The notes: a model not told the origin generated them from the letters alone. A stretch of 64,000 bases of DNA from Chamaecyparis obtusa (GCA_027943335.1 BSBK01000970.1:1773001-1837000); one strand, 5' to 3'; counted from the first letter of the stretch, positions 10,535 through 23,181 are shown. Numbers and translations: made by a program.

Positions 10535-11842
10535 ATGCAACATAGCCAAAGGGCACAAAGAGCCTTAGAAAGGGATACAAGAAAACTAGAAGCAAATTCT
10601 AACTCCACTCAAAACAATAATATGGGTGAGTCAAGGGAAAATTATTTTAAAACATTCATGGAGATGACAACCAAAGCATTAATGAATCAAAATGAAAGAA
10701 CAACCCAGTACTTCTACGAGCCTTACAAAACATGAGCAATTTCATTAATAATTCTAAGACCAATTCCCCAAATGGGAGACATAAGTTCAAATCATTCAGA
10801 AAATAATAATGGATACTCTACATCTAGGATACCAAAACCCCCTTTCCTACCTAGAGATGATATATCAAGGGAGGAAGAAGAAATAAATCCACCCACCATC
10901 AGCACCAAGGAAATGACTACAGCCTACAAAAATTTAAACCCTAAGGTGAGAACCATATCATTTAGGAAATTTTGTGAAGCAAAGAGACATGAAGCACTCA
11001 GGAAAGAAAGGAGACATCCAAGCAAGGCCTTGAAACACAAAGTAAACAAAATAACTCTTCACAATGCCAATGGGTCTGATAAAATAACAACCCATGCATG
11101 GTTACAAAAGTTGAATACTTATTTTACCCTCAGCCCAATGACAAAAAAGGATGCAGTGCAATTTGCCATCCTATATTTAGAAGGATTGTCCCATGAATGG
11201 TGGCACCATGGAATCCACACCCAAAGGCACCAAAATGTAGTCTTCTATGATGAATTCTCACAAAAACTGATCAAAAGGTTTGACCAGAAACATTCCCAAA
11301 AAGATTTTAAGGAATTAACTTAGATAAAACAGCAAGGGACAGTGAATGAATACATAATTGAATTCCAAGGAATGCAATCAGATTTTCAGGAGTTGATGAA
11401 GATAGGCTGACCTATCTATTTGTTGAAGGATTAAAAGATTCACTCCATAGATTAGTAAGTGCCCTTAGACCAACAACCCTAGATGATGCCATTGAAACAA
11501 CTTTGAGACTAGAAACACCATCTACAAATATCAAAACTACAAGTGAGCAAACAAAATCTTTCCACAAGAAAGATTGATTCAGCAAGATCCCCATTAATGA
11601 GCTTAAGAAAAAAGAATTCATGCTTCAAATGCCAAGAAACTAGGGAACGAGGGCACATTTGTCATAAAAGAGAATCTGAAGGAAAAAAGTTGTGCTCCAA
11701 ATGTAAAGAGAAATGGGAACTAGAGCATAGATGTGGAAGGAGAGAGCGAGCCCACAAATTAGAAGCAATACTCAATAGAGAAACAGAAGGGACCACGAAC
11801 AACAAAGCAAGGCATGATAAAGGAGACCTCAAAAGCATCTAA
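10535..11842 (+). pseudogene. Gypsy-type gag with two zinc knuckles
   Basis: The first in-frame ATG after the primer site is at 10535. An N-terminal basic region is followed by a retrotrans_gag core at 10772-11323 (THAWLQKLNTYFTL, FAILYLEGLSHEWW, FYDEFSQKLIKRFD), then stops. The gag continues in a shifted frame at about 11390-11570 (LTYLFVEGLKDSL, LDDAIETTLRLE). A further frame at 11543-11842 has two knuckles, CFKCQETRERGHIC and CSKCKEKWELEHRC, resembling the GHxC knuckles of gypsy gags. At least two frameshifts make it non-functional. It would have packaged the element RNA into particles. No protease follows. Confidence 0.8.
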
Positions 11843-12330
11843 TCCAAGAATGAAGGGGAAATAAACTGATGGAGCTTTATGGAAGGGCAACTCTAGTAAT
11901 TACAACACAAAAATGTCAAAATAGACCAATCCCAAAAAAAAATATTGTAGCATTAAGATATGCTTTGTGTATACTTTGTGTTTGTGTATACATTTCGTGT
12001 ATGCTTTGTGTTTTTCATACATTCATGTGTATACTTCGTACCTTCGATAACTAAGAGTGGACCAAAAGATATGAATTTGAGGCATGCTATCATGCAAACA
12101 TTAGTTTTTGGCAAATTCAATTGACACCATTATGAGGTGGCCTAGACCCTTTTATCTGAAAGAAGAGAGAAAACTTGTCATAAGTTAGGCTCCGCCAATT
12201 TTATATTATCAATCATAATTCACTTTCAAAATAAGGGAGAAAACATATATGCTAATATTACAGTTGCACAGAAAAAGCAACCCACATTAAAAAACTTGTA
12301 TAGAAATTGGCATTGTTTGAGGATAAGCAA
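11843..12330 (+). other. Non-coding interior of the gag-only element
   Basis: This lies between gag and the 3' LTR where pol would be expected; no pol motif is seen. A short imperfect repeat of words such as TATACTTTGTGT and TATGCTTTGTGT occurs at 11960-12045. Confidence 0.5.
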
Positions 12331-12348
12331 TTTTGGGGAAGAGCGGAC
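12331..12348 (+). promoter_or_regulatory. Polypurine tract before the 3' LTR
   Basis: TTTTGGGGAAGAGCGGAC immediately precedes the LTR start TGTAATGTCCCC. A purine-rich run at this position primes plus-strand synthesis in LTR elements. Confidence 0.65.
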
Positions 12349-13849
12349 TGTAATGTCCCCTTTACTGATTAATGCCAAGTATCAAAGATTAATCATAGAG
12401 GCATCAAATGTATAAAATGAAGCTAATTGATAATCATGAACCAGTCCAAAGAGGATAATAACAAGGATAAAACCAAACAAAATTGCAGAGACAGGTCTCC
12501 CATACTTCCAAAAGGTAAAATAGCAATATTATGCAATAACCATAGACTATTCATAAATAAGAAATCAATTATGTCCCCATCAGCAATCAAGAAGGAATGA
12601 TGTTATTAGCAAAAATGGTGATACGGTGGATATGCAAAATTAATCTCGAACATTAGATAGGTCAATATAATTAATAATGAATGCAGAGTTTATTATAAGA
12701 TACATAATCTCCCTCTAAATCTGCGATGGAAGATTATTGAAGAGATGAAGTCTCAAGGGGATTAATACAAATCCAAGGAAGTCAAATAGATATGGAAACC
12801 GTTCCCACGTGGCTAAGGAGGTGCAGTTTAGATTAAGCATCGCTAGTTATAAAGCCCATACGATACTATAAGCTTCAGCAATAATATTTGATAGAGGAGC
12901 ATTGATTCAAACAAGACATCGACTAATGTTAATAACAATGATTAAATTTGGATGCGATACTATCCAAGCAATACGATCACTATCCCAATCAAGCATAAAC
13001 CAATGATAATAATTGGTTATCATAAGAAAACAGTGTGATGTTAAGGATTAATTAGTCAATATCAAATGACATGCCTATTCTCCGTAAGATGCAACCATTC
13101 GGTGTCTAGGATGTTTAATGAGGATTGAAATAATTCCTTTGGGCATCGGAGAATAAGAGATTATAAATATATTTGATACTGATAACAAGAAAGGGATCAG
13201 AAGGAAATAGAATATATATTATTGCTGGTACACATTGTATAACAGCAAATAGGTTTGCTGTGACTTACTTATGTATCATCACTGATTTAGAGAATATTAT
13301 ATATGAATGTTGTTAGGAATAAAGGGACCAATATACGGTCTAGTGGGAATGCTGTAGCATATTATGGTTTATAATAGCCAATCGATATATATGTATGTAT
13401 TTATATAATCATTCATAATTCAGATGAAGTTAGTTTATTCATAGCCTAATCCTTAATCACTCGCTATAGCCCCTGAAGAGGATAGGTTTAGTTTATTCAT
13501 AGCCTAATCCTTAATCACTCCCTATAGCCCCTGAAGAGGATAGGTTGGTGTTGTGTAGGGAGAGGCCGAGTAAAACCTCACAAGATAGGTGAATCCCAAG
13601 ATAGGATAAGGATGGGGTCTTGAAGCCTTGAGTGAGCCTACTTGTAGATTGGTGTCAAGCGGCCTACGACAAGTAAATCCCCATCTCCTAAGGGTTGAGT
13701 TTAGGAGAGAAGTAAAAAAGTGCGCTTAAATATGTAAACTACCAAATGTTTATGAATTATTCATTGTTTCCTTAAATTGAATTGATTTGGATGCATGTAA
13801 TGAATGTTAAACATTGGAAATTGACAGCCTCCTAATAGGGGATATTACA
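12349..13849 (+). repeat. 3' LTR of the gag-only element (1501 bp)
   Basis: It starts TGTAATGTCCCC and ends GGGGATATTACA; these ends are inverted repeats of each other with one mismatch. Its last 875 bases align with the partial 5' LTR. Within it, a run with the words GATAGGTT and CACTC(G/C)CTATAGCCCCTGAAGA occurs twice near 13436-13545, a short tandem duplication absent from the 5' copy. Confidence 0.9.
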
Positions 13850-13874
13850 TGCTAGTAAAAAGTTTGAGTTAAAA

Positions 13875-15637
13875 ATGAAGAACAAAGAAGATGCCTCTTC
13901 TTCCAAGAAAACAACCAAGTTCAAGTTCACAGTGGATAAAGATAAAGGTAAAGCACGAGAGGAGACATCTCTTAAAGGCAAAGAACAGATTGAAATATAG
14001 GATGAAGACCAAAGTGAAGAACATCGGGAGCATGACTTGCAAGAGCTTCCAATAGCTATAAAAGCAGGACCTACCCCAGAAGTGACTCCACACATATCTA
14101 CACCTGTTGTTATATCTGTATATCCCCTTGATATCAATGTAGATTCGTTTTCCACTGTATCTATTGATCCTATCACCCCTATGGTCTCAGTTCAGTTAAT
14201 TCCCTCTTCCTCTGCCACTCAATCCATTCTCAATACTCCCCATGACAATCTCGAGATTGTTTTTGATCCTTTTTCCTCTTTTCATAATTTGTCTGAGGTA
14301 ACCACTCTTGACAGCACTATAATAGATTTTGACAAGTTTATGTTTGATTCTATGCTGAATGTGCCAACTGTAGAAGCCACATCTGCAATCATGACACAAA
14401 CCCCACCCATTTTGTCTATTATGGCGCAAGCCAATCAAACACTTGTCACAAGTACCAAAGAAGACACTTTGGATCTTCCTCCATGGCTAGGATCAATTGC
14501 ACCAAAAAGGAAGAAAGAAGCCATCTCCCAAATGACTTTGACTTCACTCAGCTTGCTCCAACCAAGCCTAAGGTGGCTAAAAGAGCTAAAACTCTTTCCA
14601 AAGTTAATTTGGATAAGGACAAAAAGAAATATGCAGAGGTAGTTGAACCTACTCCTGATAAGAATGTTGATGAAGTTCAAGTTCCAGATTATGTAATCAA
14701 GAGAGTTGAACTTGGTTATCAAACACATGAAAGTGCCAAGGAGGATGCACATGCAGCTATGCAGGCACTAATCCAAAGGTTGATCAGGATAAAATGATCA
14801 AGGATCAGTTGAAACTCAAGGTTGATCAGTTTACTGCGGTACTTCATTAGTCAAGGCTCTGAAGTAATAGAGCCTGTGACTACTACTATCAATGAAAAGT
14901 CCATCAAAAAGGCTGAAAGGATTAAAAATCAAGTTAGGCCAGTCGATGTATGGGCTGACAGGATGATTGAACTTGGCACTCATCTCTTGAACTCGGCCAT
15001 TCAGATGTTGGCAAAGATGAAGGAAGTTGAGTCCAAATTGGATCTGACTTTGGAAGTGTTGTCACAGGACTTGCAAGCGCATGAAAATGATCTTGAAGCC
15101 TAGTCTAAGTTCAAAGATCTTGATTTGGAGATACTGGTTGAAAATAATGTTATACCTTTCAAAAATCAATATATTGAATACAGGGAAGCAATGAAGCATT
15201 GGAAGGGAATTCTTGAGGATCTAATGAAGAATTTGCAGAAAGCATATGAAACTAGTGTTGAGAAAGGGCAAGATATTATTGCGAAAGTTGGAGCCATTTC
15301 CAGCAAGTTGTTAAATGAAAGTCAAGAGTTCCTTCCTGAAGAAAGAATGATTCAAGAGTTCATCTTATTGATCAAAGCAGAGGTCAAGTTTGAGGACTTC
15401 TCAATATCTTCTATTGATAAGTTCATAGACCTACAAGTGGCCTTAGATAATCTGAAGCACATTCTAGGAAAGTATGAAAAGACCTTCATCAGCATTGAAG
15501 ACTCCATCACACGAGTCAAAGCCATTACTAGCTATACACCGAGGTCGGATGACGCTGAGATTCAAATTTCTTTGCAGAAGTTTGAGATATTCATGGCCAT
15601 GAATGGAGATGATAAAGAAGTGTCTCATGACACTTAG
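13875..15637 (+). pseudogene. Unrecognised charged, coiled-coil-like ORF beside an LTR
   Basis: Reading starts at an ATG at 13875 (MKNKEDASSSKKTTKFKF). It passes through several frames separated by a stop near 13998, a frameshift near 14520, breaks near 14800-14860 and a stop at 15101. Parts are a Lys/Glu-rich N-terminus, a Ser/Thr/Ile-rich middle (14037-14520), and a long helical, probably coiled-coil C-terminus (15125-15637: MKEVESKLDLTLEVLSQD, ILGKYEKTFISIEDSITRVK). I see no gag, RT, integrase or protease motif. It is followed by an LTR-like region, the position of an additional ORF downstream of pol in some plant gypsy elements. That origin is inferred. A comparable helical ORF lies at the right edge of the window. 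Confidence 0.5.
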
Positions 15638-15687
15638 TATATTTTCTATATTTTTTAGGATATGTATTATGTAGTTTGGTTTTGACA

Positions 15688-16622
15688 TGTTACATGTAAA
15701 GTGAAAAACTGTAATTACATATAACAGTACAAGCCAAAGTCAAGTAAGACTGTACGATTGAAAAAGTTAAAGTTAATTGTTCTTTTTCCTCATTTTGCTC
15801 ATAGCCTTATAAATATGAGTAATCAATTGTAAATAATCATCTTTTAGCATATGTAACTAAACTTTATCTGTTTGAGCAGCACTGTAAAACTTTCTTTTTA
15901 GAGTGCAAATCAGATTAAAGTCAATAAAAGGAGCCAATTGCATTCAATCTTTGAGTTGAAGCAAATTCTTATCCTCTTTAGTCATTATTGTTACATAACC
16001 TTGAATTGGTCTAAGATATTGTGGTGTTGTTAACTGGTTTAAGAGAGCTTTCAAGCCTGATTTTGCAGTCTTCAAGCTGCATCATTGAATTTGAAAGATT
16101 GTTTTAAGTGTGTGAATGAGAGATAAACTTGCAGTCTTTGAGCTGCAATTTAAATCTGTGTTTATGTGTTTTGGGCTGTAGCGTATATGAAAGTCTTTGA
16201 GCTGCAATAGGTTACATCCTTGTTACTAAATCTTTGTGGGAAGTCACAAATATCTTTGAGCTTTCGTCAGCTTCTTGCTTAATTAAACTTACTGGTGTAC
16301 TCTTGTTATTCTTTCGTTTAACCTTTGTATATCAAAATTATTGCTCCGGTTAGCACTTTGTGGTGAAATCATTAAAGTTACAAGTTTATGTTGAAGTTTG
16401 TCATAAGTAATAGAAAATATTTTCTTGAGAGAAAATGATGAGTGTAACTCCCAATTGTTAGCCTAGTGTAAATATTTCTAGTTAAGTGCTTAATTGTTCT
16501 TAGAAGCAATAAGAAGGGAGCCTCGCCTTGCTAAGAGGAAAGATTTTATCTCACACAATGTGACTGAAATAACCATTTTGTAGTCAGTTGAATTAAGTTG
16601 ATTACAAAATATTCACCCAACA
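15688..16622 (+). repeat. Probable LTR following the coiled-coil ORF
   Basis: The block starts TGTTACATG and ends CACCCAACA (TG/CA with TGTT/AACA ends). It contains a TATA-like TATAAATA near 15809 and short repeats of GTCTTTGAGCTGCAA. The partner LTR is not in the window and no clear polypurine tract precedes it, so the boundaries are provisional. Confidence 0.4.
16062..16262 (+). repeat. Dispersed GTCTTTGAGCTGCAA minirepeats
   Basis: The word GCAGTCTTCAAGCTGCA / GCAGTCTTTGAGCTGCAA / AAGTCTTTGAGCTGCAA recurs three times about 60-70 bp apart, with a fourth partial copy (ATCTTTGAGCTTTCG) near 16251, all in the same direction within the LTR-like region. Confidence 0.7.
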
Positions 16623-18240
16623 TTACTTAAAGATATAATTTCTAACAACCCACTAACCTACTGCAATCCCTCTTGCCAGGCATGTAAAGGTGTATGTGAC
16701 TGGCGAATGTTTACCACCTGCACACCTGAGGAGATTCTTCCGGCAATTAGATTAATCCACGGTTACTTGTTGGTACATTATTTCAACTAGATATAGTTTC
16801 TATGCCAACAACCCAATTGGGATGGGGAATCCTCTTACCAAACATGCAAAGTTGAGACGATTGGTTTTAACTGCAAAGCTTGGGAACTTCCTCCTGCAAA
16901 ATTTTCTAGACACCACAATCGAAAATGATCTGGGAATCTGTTGGATTTGTTAATCGCAGCTATAGTCGAGATTTCCTAGAGAAGAAATGTTCAGACAAAA
17001 CTCTAAGAAACAATTGCAAACAAATATTCATGAGAAAAGTCCCAGGGGTTTGTCAAATATAATAGGCATATGGTAACTTTCATACCACAGACCCACAATG
17101 GAAACACCTCAAGGTAGGGATTGATCTTATGACAACGCATGGACCAAAGCCAACTTCTATGTGCCATCGTGTGAGGACACCCAGAGGCATACTGGAATGT
17201 AACTCTGTTAAGAATCCAACTACAAACCCGTGGTTTCCATAAGCTCTGTACTAATGTTTAGCCTAACGTTTTAGTCAATTGGGATACTCAAGCAGTTAAA
17301 ACAAGATGGAGTTTGAAAACGAAGGACCAGAATCATACCCAGGAAACATGATAAAATATCAAAAACATAACGTGAAATGCTGCTAACAACATACTGTGTG
17401 TTAAATTTGGATAAAATGTAGCATCCAATATGCTGAGTGCAGATCACGCAATGGAGTGTTGAAACTGGAAAAAAATACAGCGTCCAACATGCTGGATGTG
17501 ACACACGGCAACGGACCAGACCAGATACAAGCCTGTCTTACTTTGAGGAAATAGATACCCTATGCTAAAGGTTGCCCTAAAAAGGAAGAGTTTACCAATT
17601 CGAGTTACAAAATTCTGGAGCACAAGGGCATGGAACAAAAATGATATCTAACACTGGTAGCGCTCTAAATGTATGCATGCCCAATGCACGTTATAATTAA
17701 GACTTTTGAACAAGGCTACAATCTAGACATATATAACCACACAATTATCTGGACAATGTGAAAACAACTGTTTGAATGGAAAGGAGTTAAAAAGAAAACA
17801 AACTCAACAAAACAGAGGAATCAGTCGGATTAACTGAAAGCTGTGAGTTCGATACAGACTTAAAAAAATCGGGTTTTTTCCTTTCAACAATTGATTGCAA
17901 ATGAGATGGTTAAAATTAATGAAGAAAACAAGTAAAAGATGGTAAAGATGAAACCGCTTACTCGTGAGGTCTGGAATACTTTTTGTTGTGGTGAGAAGCA
18001 TTTGCAGCATCTGTACCCATATATTGTTTTAGAAAGCTGCACCCGATTACTCGACTGCAAGAGAGTCGTTTAAGGCTGGGACATTATTTGCTTCCTATTT
18101 GTAGACTCCAAAAAGTTGTTCTTAAATTTGATTAACTTTTACTCTGGAAAACAATAGTTAAAGATAATTTGAAATGTGCACGCAATTCAACATAAGAAAA
18201 TTGTTTTGTTTTGCTTATAAATGTTATTGAAGATTTCAAA
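16623..18240. other. No gene seen; short degenerate repeat inside
   Basis: I see no conserved domain or RNA gene. At about 17411-17515 two related units of roughly 44 bp occur (TAGCATCCAATATGCTGAGT and CAGCGTCCAACATGCTGGAT, each followed by a CACGCAATGG/CACGGCAACGG-like end). The short minus-strand open frames are unrecognised. Confidence 0.45.
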
Positions 18241-18468
18241 TCAATATTTTTGAAATGTCTTCCTTATTATTGTCTTAGTTTTGGATTATGTTAAAAATAA
18301 TAAATTAATTAATATACTTATATTTTGAAAAAACTATATAAAATACATTGGAAATCAATATTTTTGAATTTTTTTCTTATTATTGTCTTAGTTTTGGATT
18401 ATTTTAAAAATAATAAATTAATTAATATACTTATAGTTTGAAAAAACTAAATAAAATACATTGAAAAT
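18241..18468. repeat. 114-bp AT-rich tandem duplication
   Basis: The unit starting TCAATATTTTTGAA at 18241 recurs at 18355 and includes TTATTATTGTCTTAGTTTTG and AATAAATTAATTAATATACT both times. The offset is 114 bases; the copies differ at only a few positions. Confidence 0.88.
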
Positions 18469-18877
18469 ATCATAATTTCTATTATTCTATTTTTAAAATT
18501 ATTATTAGTTTCTATATAAAGAGAACTATATGTAAGGTATTTATCATTAGTTGTTAATAAAAAAAATTACAAATAAAAAAAAAATTGTTGAAGTATAGAT
18601 AGAAATTTTATAACAAAACAAATTAAAAAAAAAATCAAATCAGATTTTTCAATATGATGACTTAAATATTTATTTTATATATTATTTTAAATTGATATTA
18701 AAAACTCAACTGAAAGTTTAACTTTTTGATGGAGATAGGAATTTGTACAAAATCTATTACAGTTGAAATGTTGATTGACGCTTGAAGGCTTTGCAAGTTG
18801 TAACCTCATTCTCGAGGAGGCCTCACCAAACATGTGAGCAATCACTCGAATGGTGAGAGATTGTTCTCTCTTGCCTC

Positions 18878-20590
18878 ATGGCAACTCAAGGCTTAAACAA
18901 AATTCCTTCTCATAATTTTCTTAATGATTGGCTTCATAACATTTGGGCAAAGAAATTGGGGTTTCATTTCTCTAACAGCCATATGGTGCAAAAAGGGTGT
19001 TTCATTATCTTCTTTAAGAACCCTAACAATCAAGTTGAAGTTGTCAAAAAATAATTTTAGACCATAGGATCCTCTTGTTTTAGGGCTATAGGGTGGTCAC
19101 CACGAGCCAACCATGATGAAGTTGTTGCCCTTTCATGTCCAAGATGGATTTATGTGCATAACATACCTCCTTTTACATGGAATTTGATCCCAGTGGCTCT
19201 AGAACCCTTAGGCAAAGTGATTAAAATAGATGAAACCAACTCCATGTTGCCATATTTGGATGTTAGGGTTTTAATCTCTCACAATCCATGCTTTGACCTA
19301 TCTCAAGGATTTTGCTTCAAATTGGGAACAAGCAATATAACATGTGCAATGAAATACCTTGGCAACATAAATGTGTGATTTTTTTTTTGTATAGGAGAGG
19401 GCCATTTGAGATTAAATTGCCCTCTCCTGATTAACAAACATAAATCGATTAACCCTAGCTTGATTAATAAATTTGTTAATATGAAGGATAACATGGAGAT
19501 TCACGTAAGGGTTGGTTCTAACCCTAACTCTACTTTAAACCCCCCTCAGAAACCTAACCCTAAAGTGACCTCAAAGGTCAACTCTACTATTATTAATCTC
19601 AATGTTTTAAATAATGTCATTTGAGAGACTCATCACCTTCACGATAAAGACTTGATTTGTCCTGCCCCCACCCTTGAGTCTCCCAGAGATAGCAACCCTC
19701 CAATTGTCACTACAACCATTAGTGACAAAGAGAACAACAGTAAATGTCCTAAGAATAGAGTGCTTAATGCACAATAATTAGTTGTTGAGAAACTCAAAAA
19801 ATTATCTAATTCCAGGCAAAGGATTGAGAATATGATTAAGGATGGGCTTGTCATTGAAAAGCCAAGTCATAAGGAACCCAGCCCTGATGAATCGAGTATC
19901 ATTGATGAAGCTCCACCCTAGTGACTGATGAGGTTGTTGATGCTGGAGTCTTTGCTATTAACAAAGACTTTGAGAGTCTAGGATGGAGGATCTTAGCATG
20001 GATTTGATTAAAAATGCTAAAGCTTCCTCCTTTGTTGAAGGAGAAGTCCTTGATGGTATTAGAGAGGCTTATGACTCTGAGGATGACCTCTCTAATTATT
20101 CTTTTCTTATCATCTATGTTTCCCATCTCTTACCTCTCCTAGCCTTGACTAATAACCCCAACCCCAACTCCATTAGTTATTCATATATCCCTGAGGATAG
20201 TCCTGATGAGAAATGTCTAGAAGGGTTGGATATCCCAAGCTTAAAAGAGATGGAAGAGAGAGAGATAAATGAGTGGGCCAGTGTACCCTTTGATGGAGCA
20301 AGAACTCCCAACCTCTTGGGGAAGGACAATCCAATGATCCCAGGCCATAGAACCACTAGAAAAGAATTAAATTAAATCCCAAAAGAAGGATATACCTACT
20401 TTGAACATTAGTTCCCCATTGAGGGTTGAGCAAACAACAGATTTCAAGGTCAAGAGTAAAAGAGGTAGACCTAGTGTGTCTACTACTTGCAAAAAAGAAG
20501 GTAAAACCCCAAAAAAGCAACTACCAAAGTGTTGCAAGAGCTTTAGAGCTCCTATGGACACCATTGCATAGTATTTTATGGAATTAAAAT
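18878..20590 (+). pseudogene. LINE ORF1 (DUF4283-like, zinc knuckle)
   Basis: Reading begins at the ATG at 18878 (MATQGLNKIPSHNFLNDW). A region resembling the DUF4283 RNA-binding domain of plant LINE ORF1 proteins follows, best seen at 19145-19370 (WIYVHNIPPFTWNLIPVALE, GKVIKIDE, CFKLGTSNITCAMKYLG). A damaged CCHC knuckle lies at 19368-19432; its cysteines fall in different frames around a T-run. The remainder is charged and linker-like, with open pieces at 19406-19624 and 19983-20375. It would bind element RNA. Multiple stops make it a pseudogene. Confidence 0.6.
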
Positions 20591-21321
20591 GTGCATCATG
20601 AAATGTGAGGGGACTTGAGTCCCCTAATAGGAAATTTATCATCAAAAGATTCTTGAAAATGAATGACAACATTGATATCCTATCACTTCAAGGAATCAAA
20701 GTTATTCACTATAACCTTGATATCAATATGAAATGTATTTGGAGGGAGGCAAAATATTACAGCATCAACCATTCCAAGGGTAAAGGTGGAGAAACTATTC
20801 TAATTGGGCCCAAATGGAAACAATTTGTGATGAATTGGGGTTACTCTCCATGCAATGGATTAGTGTGGGTAACCTTGAAGGTTAAGAATGATATAATTGG
20901 TACTTTCTCTGTATACGCCTCTAATGACTACCGAGAAAGAGTGGAGCTATGGAAATGCATCTTTTAGTTGGAAGAGATTTCATGGATCATAGGTGGGGAT
21001 TTTAATATGATCAAGAGGCCTCAAGATAAAGCAAGGGGGGATAAATTTGAATGGAAACGGTGTGATAAAATTTAATAGCATAGGATGTTGAACAAGCATA
21101 GACTATATGTCCCTTTGGCTGGAAATAAAGCAGATTTTAAGGATATTTGGTACACTTGGTGTAACTGCCAACAAGGGGAGAAAAGAGTATATTGCAGACT
21201 GGACATAATTTATGTGAACAAGGATAGGCTCATCTTTAAGAAGCATAGTAATGGTTCATCAATTAGAGTTACCCCATCCACTCTTTCTGGTCACCATCTT
21301 ATCACTATTGAGATTCTTTAG
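20590..21321 (+). pseudogene. LINE AP-type endonuclease
   Basis: Motifs in order: SWNVRGL-like ASxNVRGLESPNRK, ILSLQGIK (the family's catalytic LQETK has Gly in place of Glu), GGETILIG, IIGGDFNMI, LDIIYVN, and LSGHHLI (a degraded SDHxPI). The catalytic Glu and the final Asp-His pair are altered, and there are internal stops near 20967 and 21075. In active L1 elements this domain nicks the target DNA to start insertion. Confidence 0.75.
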
Positions 21322-23180
21322 GTGGATAATCCCCCAACCCCCTAGGGAAAAAGGGATGCCTTTGCACTCAATGTCATCATCCTAAAGGATGGGGATGTAT
21401 TCCATGCAATCAATTTAATTATATAGTTTAACATGAGTGTTTCCAATAAGAACAATGCCACATAAAGATGGGTCCAAAATACCCATATTTGGAAAGCCCT
21501 TTTTCAAGTGGTAGGAAAGAAAAAAAGATAAGGACGAAAGGAAAACATTAAAAAAACTACACAACAAGTTAGTTATTATTGAAGAGTGTCTTCAAAATGA
21601 GCCCTCCAACCAGGAAGCTATTGAGATCCTTATTCAAGCAAAAAACTCTTTGAGGAATATCCAAAACTGTAGGGTCCAAGGTGCTAAGATGAGGGCCAGG
21701 CTAAATTGGATAAAACAAGGGGATAAAGGTGCAAAGTTATTTTTTCTTATCCTTAAAAATAAGGAGGCCAAAGAGAGAATTCATAATATTTCAGAAAATG
21801 GGATCAATGTCACATAACTCAAGGGCATTCTTAAAGCATTTGTGCAGTTCTATAGAAATTTATTCTCCTCTGAAGATGATGGTAAAAGTAAAAAGAGAGC
21901 CAGAGATAAAATTCAAAGTATCATCTTTGCTAAGGTTAGTAAGGAGGATGCAACAAACAAGATGCAGAGATATATGTAGACGAAATCAAGAGGGCCATCC
22001 TAGCACTCAATAATGATAATGCCTTGGGGTCTGGTGGCCTACTTGTAGAATTCTACAAAAAGAACATTGAATGGATTGGGGGACTAGTTGTTATAAGTAT
22101 ATAAGGAGGCATTAGTGTAGGGATCACTTGGGAGTGAAATTAATAGTGGCCTAATTAAACTCATTCCCAATGATGGTGATAAGGTTGTCATTAAAAATTG
22201 GAGTCTTGTTACACTATTGAATGTATCTTATAAGATTTTGGGTAAAATTCTTGCAAACAGACTTTAGGATATCCCTCCCAATGTGATCAATCCCACTCAA
22301 AATGGTTTTGTCAAAGGCAACTGCATTCTTGAATACCTTCTTACATGTTGGGAGGTCATGGATCAGGCAAAAGTTTCCAAGCAATGCTCTGGCATGTTTT
22401 TGATAGACTATGAGAAAGCCTATAATAGAATAGAATGGAGTTTCCTTTTCATGATGATGGAAAATATGGACTTCCCCAAACTATTCTGTCAAATGGTTCA
22501 TATCCTTATTAGAGATGTTAGAGCCAAGGTTGAAGTTAATGACTCCAAATCATAATATTTTGACCTATCTAGGTCTATCAAATAAGGAAGTCCACTTGCT
22601 CCTACCCTCTTTGTGATAGTATCATATGCATTATACTTCTTGTTGAGAGATGAAACTTTATCCTCAAAGGTTAAAGGAGTGAGGTTGCCAAATAATACAG
22701 AACTTGCCAGTGTTCAATTTGCAGATGATACTACAATACTCCTTGAGCTGGAAGAAAACAACTTCAATGCATTTATGACTAAAATGGATTTTTTCTATGA
22801 AGCATCAAGGAGTAAGGTATCCATTCCCAAATCCATCATGTTAGGGTGGGAAGATCATCCCCCACAATGGTTTGATAAAAATGGATTGGCATGGGGAGGG
22901 CCAAGACATCAGGTCAGATATTTGGGAATTCCTTTTGTTGTTAATCTAGACTTAAAGGAGATGTGGATCTGGATTAGAAATAGAGTTGAAAAGAATCTTG
23001 ATAGGTGGAACAACTACTTTTTATCCTTGGCTACTAGATTACAAGTATGCCAGAAGATTTTATCTTCTTACACTATCTATTATTCTTCTACATGTTTGTT
23101 TAATCACTATCAATTTAACTTCATCCAGAAGTAAATTAGAGACTTTCTTTGTTCTGATGGAAGGGGGCCAAGAAAAGACA
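21322..23180 (+). pseudogene. LINE reverse transcriptase
   Basis: Recognisable RT blocks: GPN-equivalent ALGSGGLLVEFYKK, LANRL-equivalent ILANRL region around 22250, QNGFVKGNCILE, FLIDYEKAYNRIEWSFL, GSPLAPTLFVIVSYAL, the active site FADD in VQFADDTTILLEL, and RYLGIPFVVNLD. The best open parts are 22283-22555 and 22613-23134; stops and shifts break the rest. The sequence differs clearly from the other two LINEs in the window, which share HQQF(V/G)DD, so it is another subfamily. Confidence 0.8.
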
Positions 23181-23181
23181 C

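Larger units (their letters stand above)
9702..13849 (+). mobile_element. Non-autonomous LTR retrotransposon with gag only
   Basis: Two direct LTR copies flank a 1.86-kb interior with a tRNA-Met primer site, a broken gag and a purine-rich tract, but no protease, RT or integrase sequence. The 3' LTR is complete (12349-13849). The 5' LTR lacks its first roughly 626 bases and begins at GATCACTATCCC (9702). Gag-only elements are known to move using the enzymes of an autonomous relative. The gag and its paired GHxC zinc knuckles point to Ty3/gypsy ancestry. Confidence 0.8.
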
